Origin: Streptomyces sp. NBC_00691
GTDB taxonomy: Bacteria; Actinomycetota; Actinomycetes; Streptomycetales; Streptomycetaceae
Length of the DNA stretch: 64,000 nt
Assembly (NCBI RefSeq): GCF_036226665.1
Contig: NZ_CP109007.1
Span: 2,520,501 to 2,584,500 of the forward strand
Direction: 5' to 3'
This document shows positions 8,428 through 16,618 of this stretch, in pieces. The stretch's first letter is position 1. Each line of letters opens with the position of its first letter. A program made the translations under genes and the position numbers. Under the pieces are notes generated by a model. That model saw only the letters and a list, made by a program, of their open reading frames with translations. It was not told where the DNA came from and searched no databases.

Positions 8428-9630
8428 ATGACAGCGTGTGCCATCGAGACCACGGCCGAGGACGACGACCGCGACGGGGAACACCCCGGCCGCGGCGTCC
8501 GGCCGACGGAGTTCACTACGGGTCTCACGATCACGGCGAACGGCGCGTACGCGGCCAGGCTCGCGGGCGACGGAGACGCCCTGTACGTGGAGAGGTGGAC
8601 GCTCGACGGCCCGGAGCCGTACGCCGTCCCGCTCCCCCTCGACCAGCCGGAGGAGCCCGGCACCCAGTCGCTGCCCCTGGCCGACGGCCGGGTCCTGGTG
8701 GCCCGCCGTGTGGACGGACGGCGGAACACGTTCTCGCTGCTCTACCCCACGGGTCCGGCCACCGGGGAGCTCCGGCTCGGCGCCGTGGAGGCCCCGGGCT
8801 CCGAGCACCTGGTGCTGCTGCCGCCCTCGCCGGACGGCATCTGCGCGTACGCCCTGTGCGTCGGGCCCGACACGACCACGCTCTGGCTGGTCGCGGGCGG
8901 GGCCTTCGGTCCCGAGCGGGTCGCGGAGATCAAGGGCCGGTGCGCGGGCGGGGTGTGGCTCGACCGTACGGGCCGGATACTGGCGCTCGACCGGCGGCTC
9001 GACGGCGGGCCGGTGAAGGCGATCACGGTCGACCTGGAGCGGGGCGGGGAGGTGACGCCGCTGCTCCAGATCACGGAGGACAGCAACGACCGGCTGCTGC
9101 TCGCGGATCCGGACAGCGGGCTGCTCCTGATCCGTTCCGACGCGCCGTCACCGGGGCACGACCGGCTCGGCTGGGGGGTGCTCGGCAGCCTGCTGCCGGT
9201 GCGCTTCCCCGAGTGCCTGCGGCTCGACGACGCGGCGGTGACGCCGTTCGCCGTCCAGCCGGGGCAGGTCCTGATGCCCGAGACCTGCGCGGTCGCGCTG
9301 CGGATCGACGCGGCGGGCGGCAGCTGGGTCGGGACGTGGCAGCCCCTGTCCCGCCGGATGGGCCAACTGGCCGCACCCGCGGGGTGGCTGGCCGGGGCGG
9401 GCCTGTGGACGGCCGGGGGCGTGCTCCGGCTGCCGTACGTGACGCCCGGGGCGCCCTGCGGGCTCGCGGACGTGGAGGCACCCCCGGAGCCCGAGCCGGC
9501 CGCGGCGGCCTCGGTGGGGGCTTCGCCCGGAGTCCCGGCGGGGGCGGACGCGGCGGCCGGTGAGCCCCGGGTGTGCCGTCCGGTGCCGTTGCAGCAGGCT
9601 CCCCTCACGGACGGGAAACCCGCTGGCTAG
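8428..9630 (+). CDS. Conserved hypothetical protein, probable beta-propeller-like
   Basis: 400-residue soluble protein with no family I can name. It has repeated blade-like segments with alternating beta character (for example GSEHLVLLPPSPDG, GGVWLDRTGRILALDRRL, NDRLLLADPDSGLLLIRSD), which suggests a beta-propeller; that is inference. Residues about 355-400 are a Pro/Ala-rich tail. I chose the ATG at 8428 because GGAGG at 8413-8417 sits ten bases upstream; the ATG at 8407 lacks a site. It is divergent from the iron-regulated lipoprotein and followed by a small ORF. No signal peptide or membrane segment is visible. Confidence 0.75.
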   Translation: MTACAIETTAEDDDRDGEHPGRGVRPTEFTTGLTITANGAYAARLAGDGDALYVERWTLDGPEPYAVPLPLDQPEEPGTQSLPLADGRVLVARRVDGRRNTFSLLYPTGPATGELRLGAVEAPGSEHLVLLPPSPDGICAYALCVGPDTTTLWLVAGGAFGPERVAEIKGRCAGGVWLDRTGRILALDRRLDGGPVKAITVDLERGGEVTPLLQITEDSNDRLLLADPDSGLLLIRSDAPSPGHDRLGWGVLGSLLPVRFPECLRLDDAAVTPFAVQPGQVLMPETCAVALRIDAAGGSWVGTWQPLSRRMGQLAAPAGWLAGAGLWTAGGVLRLPYVTPGAPCGLADVEAPPEPEPAAAASVGASPGVPAGADAAAGEPRVCRPVPLQQAPLTDGKPAG

Positions 9631-9678
9631 ACTCTCGGGCTGCACAGCACGACCGATGTCAACGGGGTGAGTTCGACC

Positions 9679-9807
9679 ATGTCGGAAAACAGCACGACCG
9701 GTCAGGAGCCGAACGGCTCCGGCAAGCACCGCGGGGACGCCGCGCCGACGGAGGACTCCGCGTCCTCCCCGCACGGCCGCCACCGCCGCGAGCCCGTCTC
9801 GCAGTGA
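9679..9807 (+). CDS. Small hydrophilic protein, 42 residues
   Basis: A 42-codon ORF starting ATG at 9679 (MSENSTTGQEPNGSGKHRG) and ending TGA at 9807. Composition is strongly polar (Ser, Thr, Asn, Gly, His, Arg) and predicted disordered, like other small hydrophilic streptomycete proteins. GGGGTGAG about ten bases upstream can serve as a ribosome-binding site. A strong terminator hairpin follows at 9845-9874, so this could be a real short transcript unit or the tail of the preceding gene's transcript. Function unknown. Confidence 0.6.
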   Translation: MSENSTTGQEPNGSGKHRGDAAPTEDSASSPHGRHRREPVSQ

Positions 9808-9844
9808 CGAGAAGGACCGGGTCACCAGAGGTACCAGGTTGAGC

Positions 9845-9874
9845 GAAGGGCCCCGGGTCGCCCCGGGGCCCTTC
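9845..9874. terminator. Bidirectional hairpin terminator
   Basis: Perfect 13-bp inverted repeat (GAAGGGCCCCGGG / CCCGGGGCCCTTC) with a 4-base loop, between the small ORF and the convergent SDR gene. It is typical of the U-tract-poor terminators of high-GC actinobacteria. Confidence 0.85.
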
Positions 9875-9933
9875 GTCCTCCCCACCGTCCCTCCCGGCCG
9901 AGCCGCACCCCGGCCGGTGGTCCCCTCCCGGCC

Positions 9934-10878
9934 TCAGCCCTTCTTCAGGCCGAGGACCTCCGACGCGGCGAAGGTCTCGCCCGCCGGGCGGGAGGCGTAG
10001 TGCGGGGTCAGGAGGCCGTCCAGCTCCTCGTACGTGAACGCCTCCTTGGCCGTGTCGAACGTGGCGGCCACCCTCGGCCGTTCGACGATCGCGACCATCC
10101 CGCCGTGCACGACGAGCAGCTGGCCGTTGACCCCGGCCGCCGCCGGGGAGGCCAGGTAGCCGACGAGCGGCGCCACGTGCTCCGGGGACAGCGGGTCGAG
10201 GTCCCCCTCGGCCGTCGGCTCCGCGAAGCCCGCGAACACGTCCTCCGTCATCCGGGTGCGCGCCCGGGGGCAGATGGCGTTCGCCGTCACCCCGTACCGG
10301 GCGAGCGCGAGCGCCGTCGACGTCGTCAGGCCGACGATCCCGCCCTTGGCGGCCGCGTAGTTCGGCTGGCCTGCCGAGCCGGCGAGGAAGGCCTCGGAGG
10401 AGGTGTTGACGATCCGGCCGTAGACGCCGGCCTCCCCCGCCTTCGCCCGGGTCCTCCAGTGCACCGCCGCGAAGTGCGTGGTGTTGAAGTGGCCCTTGAG
10501 GTGGACCCGTATGACCGAGTCCCACTCCTCCTCGCTCATCGAGAAGATCATCCGGTCGCGCAGGATGCCCGCGTTGTTGACCAGGACGTCCAGCTTCCCG
10601 AACTCGGCCACGGCCAGGTCGATCAGGGCCCGCGCCGTCTCGAAGTCGGCGATGTCGCCGAGGTGCGCGACCGCCCTGCCGCCCGTCGCGCGGATCTCCG
10701 CGGCGACCTCCTCGGCGGGCGCGGCGGAGGCCGCGCCCGAGCCGTCGCGCCCCGGCTGTCCGTAGTCGTTGACGACGACGGCCGCGCCGAGCCGGGCCAG
10801 TTCCAGGGCCTCGGCGCGGCCGAGGCCCCGGCCGGCGCCGGTGACGATCGCGCTCAGTCCCTCAAGAGGGAGTGCCAT
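9934..10878 (-). CDS. SDR family oxidoreductase (acyl-CoA 3-hydroxy dehydrogenase-like)
   Basis: 314-residue short-chain dehydrogenase. The Rossmann motif is TGAGRGLG (about residues 13-20), the NNAG motif lies near residue 96, and the catalytic set is Ser in NTSSEAF with YAAAK. The extended C-terminus and the VVNDYGQPGRDGSG insertion resemble the 3-hydroxyacyl-CoA dehydrogenase part of multifunctional beta-oxidation enzymes. It is the third gene of a minus-strand operon after MaoC and alcohol dehydrogenase, 37 bp downstream of the latter. That places it in a hydration-dehydrogenation pathway for acyl-CoA or sterol side chains. The substrate is inferred from context only. Confidence 0.88.
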   Translation of the reverse strand: MALPLEGLSAIVTGAGRGLGRAEALELARLGAAVVVNDYGQPGRDGSGAASAAPAEEVAAEIRATGGRAVAHLGDIADFETARALIDLAVAEFGKLDVLVNNAGILRDRMIFSMSEEEWDSVIRVHLKGHFNTTHFAAVHWRTRAKAGEAGVYGRIVNTSSEAFLAGSAGQPNYAAAKGGIVGLTTSTALALARYGVTANAICPRARTRMTEDVFAGFAEPTAEGDLDPLSPEHVAPLVGYLASPAAAGVNGQLLVVHGGMVAIVERPRVAATFDTAKEAFTYEELDGLLTPHYASRPAGETFAASEVLGLKKG

Positions 10879-10915
10879 GTGTCGCGGTCCTCTCAGATCT
10901 CGGTGCGGGTACGGA

Positions 10916-11992
10916 TCAGATCTCGATGCAGGTGCGGAGCGCGGCACCGGTCCGCATCTGCTCCAGGGCCTCGTTGATGCCCGCGAGCGGTACGCGGTGG
11001 GTGATGAGCGACTCCAGGTCGATGCGGCCGGCCCGCCAGAGCGCGATGGCCCGCTCGTAGGAGCGGAGGACGTCGCCGCCGCCGTACATGGAGGGCAGGA
11101 TCCGCTTCTCGTCGAAGAACAGCTCGAACATGTTGAGCTGGAGGTTGTCGTCCATGGCACCCGCGCCGACGACGCAGAGGGTGCCGCCCCGCCGGGTGTT
11201 CTCGTACGCGGTGCGGGCGGTGGCGGACTTGCCGACGACCTCGAAGACGTAGTCGAAGCCCTCGCCCGCGGTGATCCGCTGCTTGGCGTCGGCGAGCGCG
11301 TCCGGGGCGACGGCCTCGGTGGCGCCGAAGCGCAGCGCGGCCTCGCGGCGTGACGCGACGGGGTCGACGGCGATGATCTGGGCGGCGCCCTGGAGCTTGG
11401 CGCCCTGGATCGCGGAGATGCCGACGCCTCCACAGCCGATGACGGCGACCGACGAACCGGCTTCCACCTTGGCGGTGTTGATGGCGGCGCCGAGTCCGGT
11501 GGTGACGCCGCAGCCGATGAGGGCGGCGATGTCGAAGGGCACGTCGTCGGGGATCGGGACGGCGCAGCCCGCGTCGACGACGACCTCCTCGGTGAAGGTG
11601 CCGGTGCCGGCGAAGCCGAAGACGTCCCCACCGGGGCGCTTGAAGTTGGGCGTGCCGGCGTTCATGAACCCGGCGAGGCAGAGCTGGGTCTGGCCGCGCT
11701 TGCAGGCGGGACAGCTGCCGCAGGCGGGCAGCCAGCAGAGCAGCACCCGCTGGCCCGGGGTGAGTCCGGTGACGCCGTCGCCGACGTCGAGGATCTCGCC
11801 CGCGCCCTCGTGGCCGGGGATGAAGGGGGCGGGCTGCGGGAGGACGCCGCTCATCGCGGAGACGTCGGAGTGGCAGAGGCCGGTGGCCCGGACGCGGATC
11901 CTGACCTTGCCGGGGCCGAAGCCCACGGCCTCGACGTCGTCGACGACTTCGAGCTTGTCCTGGCCGATCTCGTGCAGTACGGCTGCGCGCAT
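10916..11992 (-). CDS. Zinc-dependent alcohol dehydrogenase (class III-like MDR)
   Basis: 358-residue medium-chain dehydrogenase. Catalytic zinc ligands are Cys40, His61 (GHEGAGE) and Cys161. The structural zinc site is Cys91, Cys94, Cys97 and Cys105. The NAD(H)-binding segment is GCGGVGISA near residues 188-196. It likely oxidises an alcohol (or a thiol adduct) to an aldehyde using NAD. The ATG at 11992 follows the MaoC stop by 21 bp, so it is co-transcribed with MaoC and the SDR under the KstR-like operator at 12967-12982. A role in handling a sterol- or fatty-derived alcohol is inference. Confidence 0.9.
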   Translation of the reverse strand: MRAAVLHEIGQDKLEVVDDVEAVGFGPGKVRIRVRATGLCHSDVSAMSGVLPQPAPFIPGHEGAGEILDVGDGVTGLTPGQRVLLCWLPACGSCPACKRGQTQLCLAGFMNAGTPNFKRPGGDVFGFAGTGTFTEEVVVDAGCAVPIPDDVPFDIAALIGCGVTTGLGAAINTAKVEAGSSVAVIGCGGVGISAIQGAKLQGAAQIIAVDPVASRREAALRFGATEAVAPDALADAKQRITAGEGFDYVFEVVGKSATARTAYENTRRGGTLCVVGAGAMDDNLQLNMFELFFDEKRILPSMYGGGDVLRSYERAIALWRAGRIDLESLITHRVPLAGINEALEQMRTGAALRTCIEI

Positions 11993-12013
11993 GGTGCGGC
12001 TCCAATCAGGCGG

Positions 12014-12868
12014 TCAGGAGTGTTCGACGAGGGTGTCGGCCAGGACCGGGGCGTCGTCGCGCTCCACGGCCGTCACCGCCACCTGGACGCGGCCGTCCCC
12101 GGCCCACATCCGGATGCGCAGGGTCTCGCCCGGGAAGACGATCCCGGCGAAGCGCGTGCGGTACGAGCGGACCCGGGCGACGTCCCCGCCGAGCACCGTG
12201 TCCACCACCGCCTTGAGGGTCATGCCGTACGAGCAGAGCCCGTGCAGGATCGGCCGGTCGAAGCCGGCGAGCTTGGCGAACTCGGGGTCGGCGTGGAGCG
12301 GGTTCCAGTCTCCGGAGAGCCGGTAGAGCAGGGCCTGTTCCTCGCGGATCGGCCGTTCGACGGTGGCGTCGGGCGCGCGCTCGGGGAGCGCGAGGCGCTC
12401 GGAGGGGCCGCGGTCGCCGCCCCAGCCGCCTTCTCCGCGGACGAAGATCTGGGCGTCGCTGGTCCAGAGCGGGCCGTCGGCGTCGGAGGCCTCGGAGCGC
12501 AGGACGAGGACGGCGGCCTTGCCCTTGTCGTGGACGGCGGCGACGCGGGAGGTGGAGACGGCGCGGCCGGAGACGGGGACGGGGCGGTGCAGGGTGACCG
12601 TCTGGCCGCCGTGCAGGACGGCGGCGAGGTCGATGTCGATGCCGGGGGCGGAGAGCCCGCCGACGACGCCCATGCCGGCGCCCGCGACGGTCGCGAAGCT
12701 GGGCAGGACGTGGAGCCTTGATTCGAGGGTGTAGCGGAGCTCGTCGGGGTCGGTGGCCGGGGTTCCGGCGCCGAGTCCCAGGTGGTAGAGCTGGACGTCC
12801 TTGTGGTCCCAGGAGATCTCGGCGCTGCGGGGTTCGGCGGCGACGGCCTTGGCGGGGTCGATGGGCAT
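12014..12868 (-). CDS. MaoC-type double-hotdog enoyl-CoA hydratase
   Basis: 284-residue protein with two hotdog folds. The C-terminal half carries the hydratase 2 signature SGDWNPLHADPEFA followed by GFDRPILHGLCSYG, with the catalytic Asp/His pair. It would hydrate trans-2-enoyl-CoA to (R)-3-hydroxyacyl-CoA. Mycobacterial double-hotdog members of this type hydrate bulky sterol side-chain enoyl-CoAs. It is the first gene of the MaoC-ADH-SDR operon. The ATG at 12868 (MPIDPAKAV) was preferred over upstream in-frame starts, which run through the operator. Two palindromic operator candidates lie within 200 bp upstream. Confidence 0.88.
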   Translation of the reverse strand: MPIDPAKAVAAEPRSAEISWDHKDVQLYHLGLGAGTPATDPDELRYTLESRLHVLPSFATVAGAGMGVVGGLSAPGIDIDLAAVLHGGQTVTLHRPVPVSGRAVSTSRVAAVHDKGKAAVLVLRSEASDADGPLWTSDAQIFVRGEGGWGGDRGPSERLALPERAPDATVERPIREEQALLYRLSGDWNPLHADPEFAKLAGFDRPILHGLCSYGMTLKAVVDTVLGGDVARVRSYRTRFAGIVFPGETLRIRMWAGDGRVQVAVTAVERDDAPVLADTLVEHS

Positions 12869-12966
12869 CGGGCTGCTGCTCCTCGTGGCGGTGAAGACCT
12901 CGGTGCGGCCGTCCGCACCGTCGGCCGCACCGAGGCCGTGCGGGGACCGTCCCGTACGCGGCCGTT

Positions 12967-12982
12967 CTAGAACGCGTTCTAG
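12967..12982. promoter_or_regulatory. KstR-type operator upstream of MaoC operon
   Basis: Perfect 16-bp palindrome CTAGAACGCGTTCTAG, containing TAGAACGCGTTCTA, which fits the KstR pattern TnnAACnnGTTnnA at every fixed position. It lies about 100 bp upstream of the MaoC start. Confidence 0.82.
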
Positions 12983-13043
12983 GTCGGTGGTCCCCATGTA
13001 TAGCCCAGGCGGAAGGAGTTGGGAACCCTCCCGACAGACGCCA

Positions 13044-13060
13044 CCTGACGGTACGTCAGG
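13044..13060. promoter_or_regulatory. Palindrome CCTGACG-GTA-CGTCAGG (second operator type)
   Basis: 17-bp palindrome in the divergent region between MaoC and the ABC exporter. Its 15-bp core CTGACGGTACGTCAG recurs exactly at 32986-33000 and in degenerate form at 22912-22926 and 51317-51331. A TetR-type operator is likely; the regulator is unknown. Confidence 0.7.
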
Positions 13061-13143
13061 AGTGCTCGCCGGTACATTTGTCACCGCCAGGTCCGTACAG
13101 GTACGCCTGCCGGGCGACCGCCCCGGATTCGTACCGTCGGGAC

Positions 13144-14067
13144 ATGACGAAGGACCTGACGAACGAACCGGCGGTCGCCTTCCGGGCCGCGACGAAGACG
13201 TACGGCGCCGTCCGCGCCGTCGACGGGCTCGACCTCACCGTCCGGCGCGGCGAGACGGTGGCCCTGCTCGGCCGCAACGGCGCCGGGAAGTCGAGCACCG
13301 TGAGCCTGCTCCTCGGCCTCGACGAGCCCGACAGCGGCCACGTCGAACTCTTCGGCGGGGCCCCGGCCCTCGCCGTCGGGGCCGGCCGGGTCGGCGCGAT
13401 GCTCCAGGAGGGCCAGGCCACTCCCCGGGTGACCGTCCGCGAGGTCGTGTCCTTCGTCGCCCGGACCTACCCGGCGCCGATGCCGGTCGCCGAGGCCCTC
13501 GCCCTCGCCGGACTCTCCGACCTCGCCGAGCGCCGGGTGGCCCGGCTCTCCGGGGGCCAGGCGCAGCGGGTCCGCTTCGCGATCGCGCTCGTCGGCAACC
13601 CCGAGCTGGTCGTCCTGGACGAGCCGACCGCGGCCCTCGACGTCGAGGCCCGCCAGGAGTTCTGGGAGGCCATGCACGGCTACGCACGGCGGGGGAACAC
13701 CGTCCTGTTCTCCACCCACTACCTGGAGGAGGCCGACGCGTACGCCGACCGGATCGTCGTCCTCGACTCCGGCCGGATCGTCGCCGACGGAACCGGCGAG
13801 GAGCTCAAGCGGGCCGCCGGCGGCAGCCTCGTCTCCTTCGATCTGGCGGGGAGCCCGACGGAGTGGCTCATGACGCTGCCCGGGGTCACCTCCGTCGAAG
13901 TCCGGAAGGACCGCGCCCGGCTGCGTACCGAGGACTCCGACGCCACGGTCCGCGCCCTCGCCGCGCGGGACGCGATCCGCTCCCTGGAGGTCACCCAGGC
14001 CTCCCTGAACGACGCCTTCCTCACCCTGTCCCACCGGACCGGCGAACGACTGGAGCTCACACGATGA
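13144..14067 (+). CDS. ABC transporter ATP-binding protein (exporter, DrrA-like)
   Basis: 307-residue ATPase with Walker A GRNGAGKSS (about residues 40-48), signature LSGGQAQRV, Walker B LVVLDEPT and the H-loop STHYLEEAD. The C-terminal about 80 residues form the extra domain typical of DrrA/CcmA-type exporters. It powers the permease encoded next (the stop overlaps the following ATG as ATGA). With the kinase and regulator behind it, this is a self-contained export/sensing cassette like those for membrane-active compounds or lipid-fluidity signals. The ATG at 13144 is favoured; an upstream GTG would read through the operator. Confidence 0.9.
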   Translation: MTKDLTNEPAVAFRAATKTYGAVRAVDGLDLTVRRGETVALLGRNGAGKSSTVSLLLGLDEPDSGHVELFGGAPALAVGAGRVGAMLQEGQATPRVTVREVVSFVARTYPAPMPVAEALALAGLSDLAERRVARLSGGQAQRVRFAIALVGNPELVVLDEPTAALDVEARQEFWEAMHGYARRGNTVLFSTHYLEEADAYADRIVVLDSGRIVADGTGEELKRAAGGSLVSFDLAGSPTEWLMTLPGVTSVEVRKDRARLRTEDSDATVRALAARDAIRSLEVTQASLNDAFLTLSHRTGERLELTR

Positions 14068-14786
14068 TCACCGCCTACGTACGTCTCGAAGTCCGCCGCG
14101 CCCTGCGCGAGACCGGATTCGTCATCTCCACCGTCGGCGTGCCCGTGATGATGTACCTCCTCTTCACCAACCTCGGCGACGGGGACGACGGCGCGTACAA
14201 GAAGGCCGCGATGGTCGGGATGGCGGCCTACGGAGCCCTCGGTGCCGCGCTGTCCGTCGGCAACGGGGTCGCCGAGGACAAGACCACGGGCTGGTTGCGC
14301 CAGCTGCGCATCACCCCCATGACGTCCCTCCAGGTGGTGACCGGCCGTGCCCTGACCGGAGCGGTGGTCGTCCTCCCCGCCATCGCCGCGGTCCTCCTGG
14401 CGGGCGCGCTCGCCAACGGCGTGCGCATGGCGGCCTGGCAGTGGGGCGCCGTCGCCGTCACGCTCTGGCTGGGCTCGCTCCCCTTCACCCTGCTCGGCCT
14501 CGGCAACGGCTACCGGCTCACCGCGCAGACGACCGGGGTCGTGAACGTCGCCTGCAATCTGGGGCTCGCGGTGGTGGGCGGGCTGTGGTTCCCCGTCGTG
14601 CTCTTCCCCGACTGGCTCCGCACCGTCTCGGAGTTCACGCCGACGAACCGATTCGCCGAGCTGGGCGTGGCGGTGACGGAGGGCACGGCGCCGGCGGCGG
14701 CGACCCTGGCCGTACTGCTCGGGTGGGCGGCGCTCTTCGGCACGTACGCGGCGGTCTCGTACCGTCGTTCGGCGAGGACGGTATGA
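14064..14786 (+). CDS. ABC-2 type permease
   Basis: 240-residue integral membrane protein with six predicted helices, of the ABC-2 exporter class. The first helix is VISTVGVPVMMYLLFTNL. The final segment before the last helix pair, LFPDWLRTVSEFTPTNRF, is the conserved ABC-2 signature region. It pairs with the upstream ATPase (ATGA overlap at 14064) and is coupled to the downstream kinase (ATGA at 14783). The exported substrate is unknown. Confidence 0.9.
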   Translation: MITAYVRLEVRRALRETGFVISTVGVPVMMYLLFTNLGDGDDGAYKKAAMVGMAAYGALGAALSVGNGVAEDKTTGWLRQLRITPMTSLQVVTGRALTGAVVVLPAIAAVLLAGALANGVRMAAWQWGAVAVTLWLGSLPFTLLGLGNGYRLTAQTTGVVNVACNLGLAVVGGLWFPVVLFPDWLRTVSEFTPTNRFAELGVAVTEGTAPAAATLAVLLGWAALFGTYAAVSYRRSARTV

Positions 14787-15979
14787 GGGGGACGGCGATG
14801 CGGAACATCCGGCGCGGCATCAGGGCACTGCGCGACCAGCAGCAGTGGGAGCGGGGCCCGAACGGGCTCAGCCTCCTCCCCTGGCTGCTGATGGGCCTGG
14901 GCGCGCTGTCCCATCTGCTCGGCGGCCAGGCCCCCAACCCGTGGATCGGCGGCCTCGGGCTGCTCACCTTCAACACCCTCTACATCGCGATCGTCTTCCG
15001 CGCCTGTCACCCGCCCAGCCGGGAGACGCCGCTGACCTGGGGACTCCTCGCCGCGCTCGGGGTGCTGACCTTCGCGCTCGCCATCGGTTACGGGAGGGAG
15101 TGGCTGCTCCTCTTCCCGCTCCTTGGCCTCGCGGTCGGGGCGGTGGTGCGGCACGGGCCGCTGCTGCGCTGGGTCAGCCCCCCGCTGGTGGTGGCGGTGG
15201 GGGTGGTGACGTTCTGGCGGGACGGCTGGGACTCCATCGGCGTCGTGTACGGCACGTTCATGTCCGTGATGGTGACGGCGGCGATCCTCGCGCTCGACGA
15301 GTCGGTGCGGCAGCTCCGGGCGACCCGGGAGGAACTGGCCACGGCCGCCGTCGAGAAGGAACGGCTGCGGTTCTCCCGCGACCTGCACGACCTGCTCGGA
15401 CACACGCTCTCCGTGATCGTGGTGAAGTCGGAGGTCGTACGCCGGCTCGCGCCGCGCGACCTCGACGCGGCCCTCGCCCAGGTGGCGGACATCGAGGCGG
15501 TGGGCCGGCAGGCGCTCACCGAGATCCGGGAGGCCGTCACCGGCTACCGCGAGGGCAGCCTCGCCACCGAGCTGGACCGGGCGCGCGACGCGCTGTCCTC
15601 GGCCGGCATCGAGCCGGAGGTGCGCCGCTCGGGCCCGCTCCTGGAACCGCAGACGGAGGCCCTGCTCAGCTGGGTGGTGCGGGAGTCCACGACGAACGCG
15701 GTACGGCACAGCGGCGCGTCCCGCTGCGTGTTCGCCCTGGACGGCACCGCCGACCGCGTCCGCCTCACCGTCACCGACGACGGCCGGGGCCCGGCCGCCC
15801 GCGCACCGGGCGCCGACGGCACCCCGGGCAGCGGTCTGCGGGGCCTGCGCGAGCGGGTCGCGGCGGCAGGCGGCACTCTGGAGTCGGGACCGGCTCCGCG
15901 GGGCGGGTTCCGGGTCACCGCGGAGCTCCCCGCGGAGACCCCCGGCCCGCACGACTGCGAGGGGGAGCCGACGACATGA
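14783..15979 (+). CDS. Sensor histidine kinase (HisKA_3, DesK-like)
   Basis: 398 residues. Residues about 30-170 hold five or six membrane helices with almost no extracellular domain, as in intramembrane-sensing DesK-type kinases. The phosphoacceptor is His202 in RDLHDLLGHTLS (HisKA_3). The ATPase domain has the N-box ESTTNAVRHSG and G-box DDGRGP. It would autophosphorylate and pass phosphate to the regulator encoded next (ATGA overlap at 15976). Genetic linkage to an ABC exporter suggests it senses the exported compound or membrane state. The ATG at 14783 is chosen for coupling; an internal ATG at 14798 is possible. Confidence 0.92.
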   Translation: MRGTAMRNIRRGIRALRDQQQWERGPNGLSLLPWLLMGLGALSHLLGGQAPNPWIGGLGLLTFNTLYIAIVFRACHPPSRETPLTWGLLAALGVLTFALAIGYGREWLLLFPLLGLAVGAVVRHGPLLRWVSPPLVVAVGVVTFWRDGWDSIGVVYGTFMSVMVTAAILALDESVRQLRATREELATAAVEKERLRFSRDLHDLLGHTLSVIVVKSEVVRRLAPRDLDAALAQVADIEAVGRQALTEIREAVTGYREGSLATELDRARDALSSAGIEPEVRRSGPLLEPQTEALLSWVVRESTTNAVRHSGASRCVFALDGTADRVRLTVTDDGRGPAARAPGADGTPGSGLRGLRERVAAAGGTLESGPAPRGGFRVTAELPAETPGPHDCEGEPTT

Positions 15980-16581
15980 TCCGTCTGCTGCTGGCGGAGG
16001 ACCAGGGGATGATGCGCGGGGCGCTGGCCCTGCTGCTCGGGATGGAGCACGACATGGAGGTCGTCGCGCAGGTCGGGCGGGGTGACGAGATCGTGGACGC
16101 GGCCCTGCTCGCGCGGCCCGACGTGGCCCTGCTCGACATCGAACTGCCGGGCCGTTCGGGTCTGGACGCGGCGGCGGACCTGCGCACGGAGGCCCCGGAC
16201 TGCCGGGTCCTGATCCTCACGACCTTCGGCCGCCCGGGGTATCTGCGCCGTGCGATGGAGGCGGGCGCGGCGGGCTTCCTGGTGAAGGACGGCCCGGTGG
16301 AGGAGCTGGCCGAGTCGATCCGTCAGGCCCTGCGGGGCGAGACGGTGATCGACCCGGCCCTCGCGGCGGCGGCGCTCGGCGCGGGGCCCAACCCGCTGAC
16401 GGGCCGCGAACGGGAAGCCCTGGCGGCCGCGGTGGACGGTGCGACGATCGCGGACATCGCGGCGACCCTCCACCTGTCGGAGTCGACGGTCCGCAACTAC
16501 CTGTCGTCGGCGATCGGCAAGACGGGCACGCGCAACCGCATGGAGGCGGTACGGGCCGCGCGGCAGCAGGGGTGGCTGTAG
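15976..16581 (+). CDS. NarL/LuxR-family response regulator (DesR-like)
   Basis: 201 residues: an N-terminal receiver with acidic pocket Glu8/Asp9 and phosphoacceptor Asp54 (VALLDIELPGR), then a LuxR-type helix-turn-helix (TGREREALAAAVDG ... LSESTVRNYLSS). It is the cognate regulator of the upstream kinase and probably activates the promoter of its own four-gene operon. No obvious binding repeat stands out in the promoter besides the palindrome at 13044-13060. Confidence 0.93.
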   Translation: MIRLLLAEDQGMMRGALALLLGMEHDMEVVAQVGRGDEIVDAALLARPDVALLDIELPGRSGLDAAADLRTEAPDCRVLILTTFGRPGYLRRAMEAGAAGFLVKDGPVEELAESIRQALRGETVIDPALAAAALGAGPNPLTGREREALAAAVDGATIADIAATLHLSESTVRNYLSSAIGKTGTRNRMEAVRAARQQGWL

Positions 16582-16618
16582 GGCGCCACGGCCCGGGGGC
16601 CGCCTCTCGGCCCGGCGT

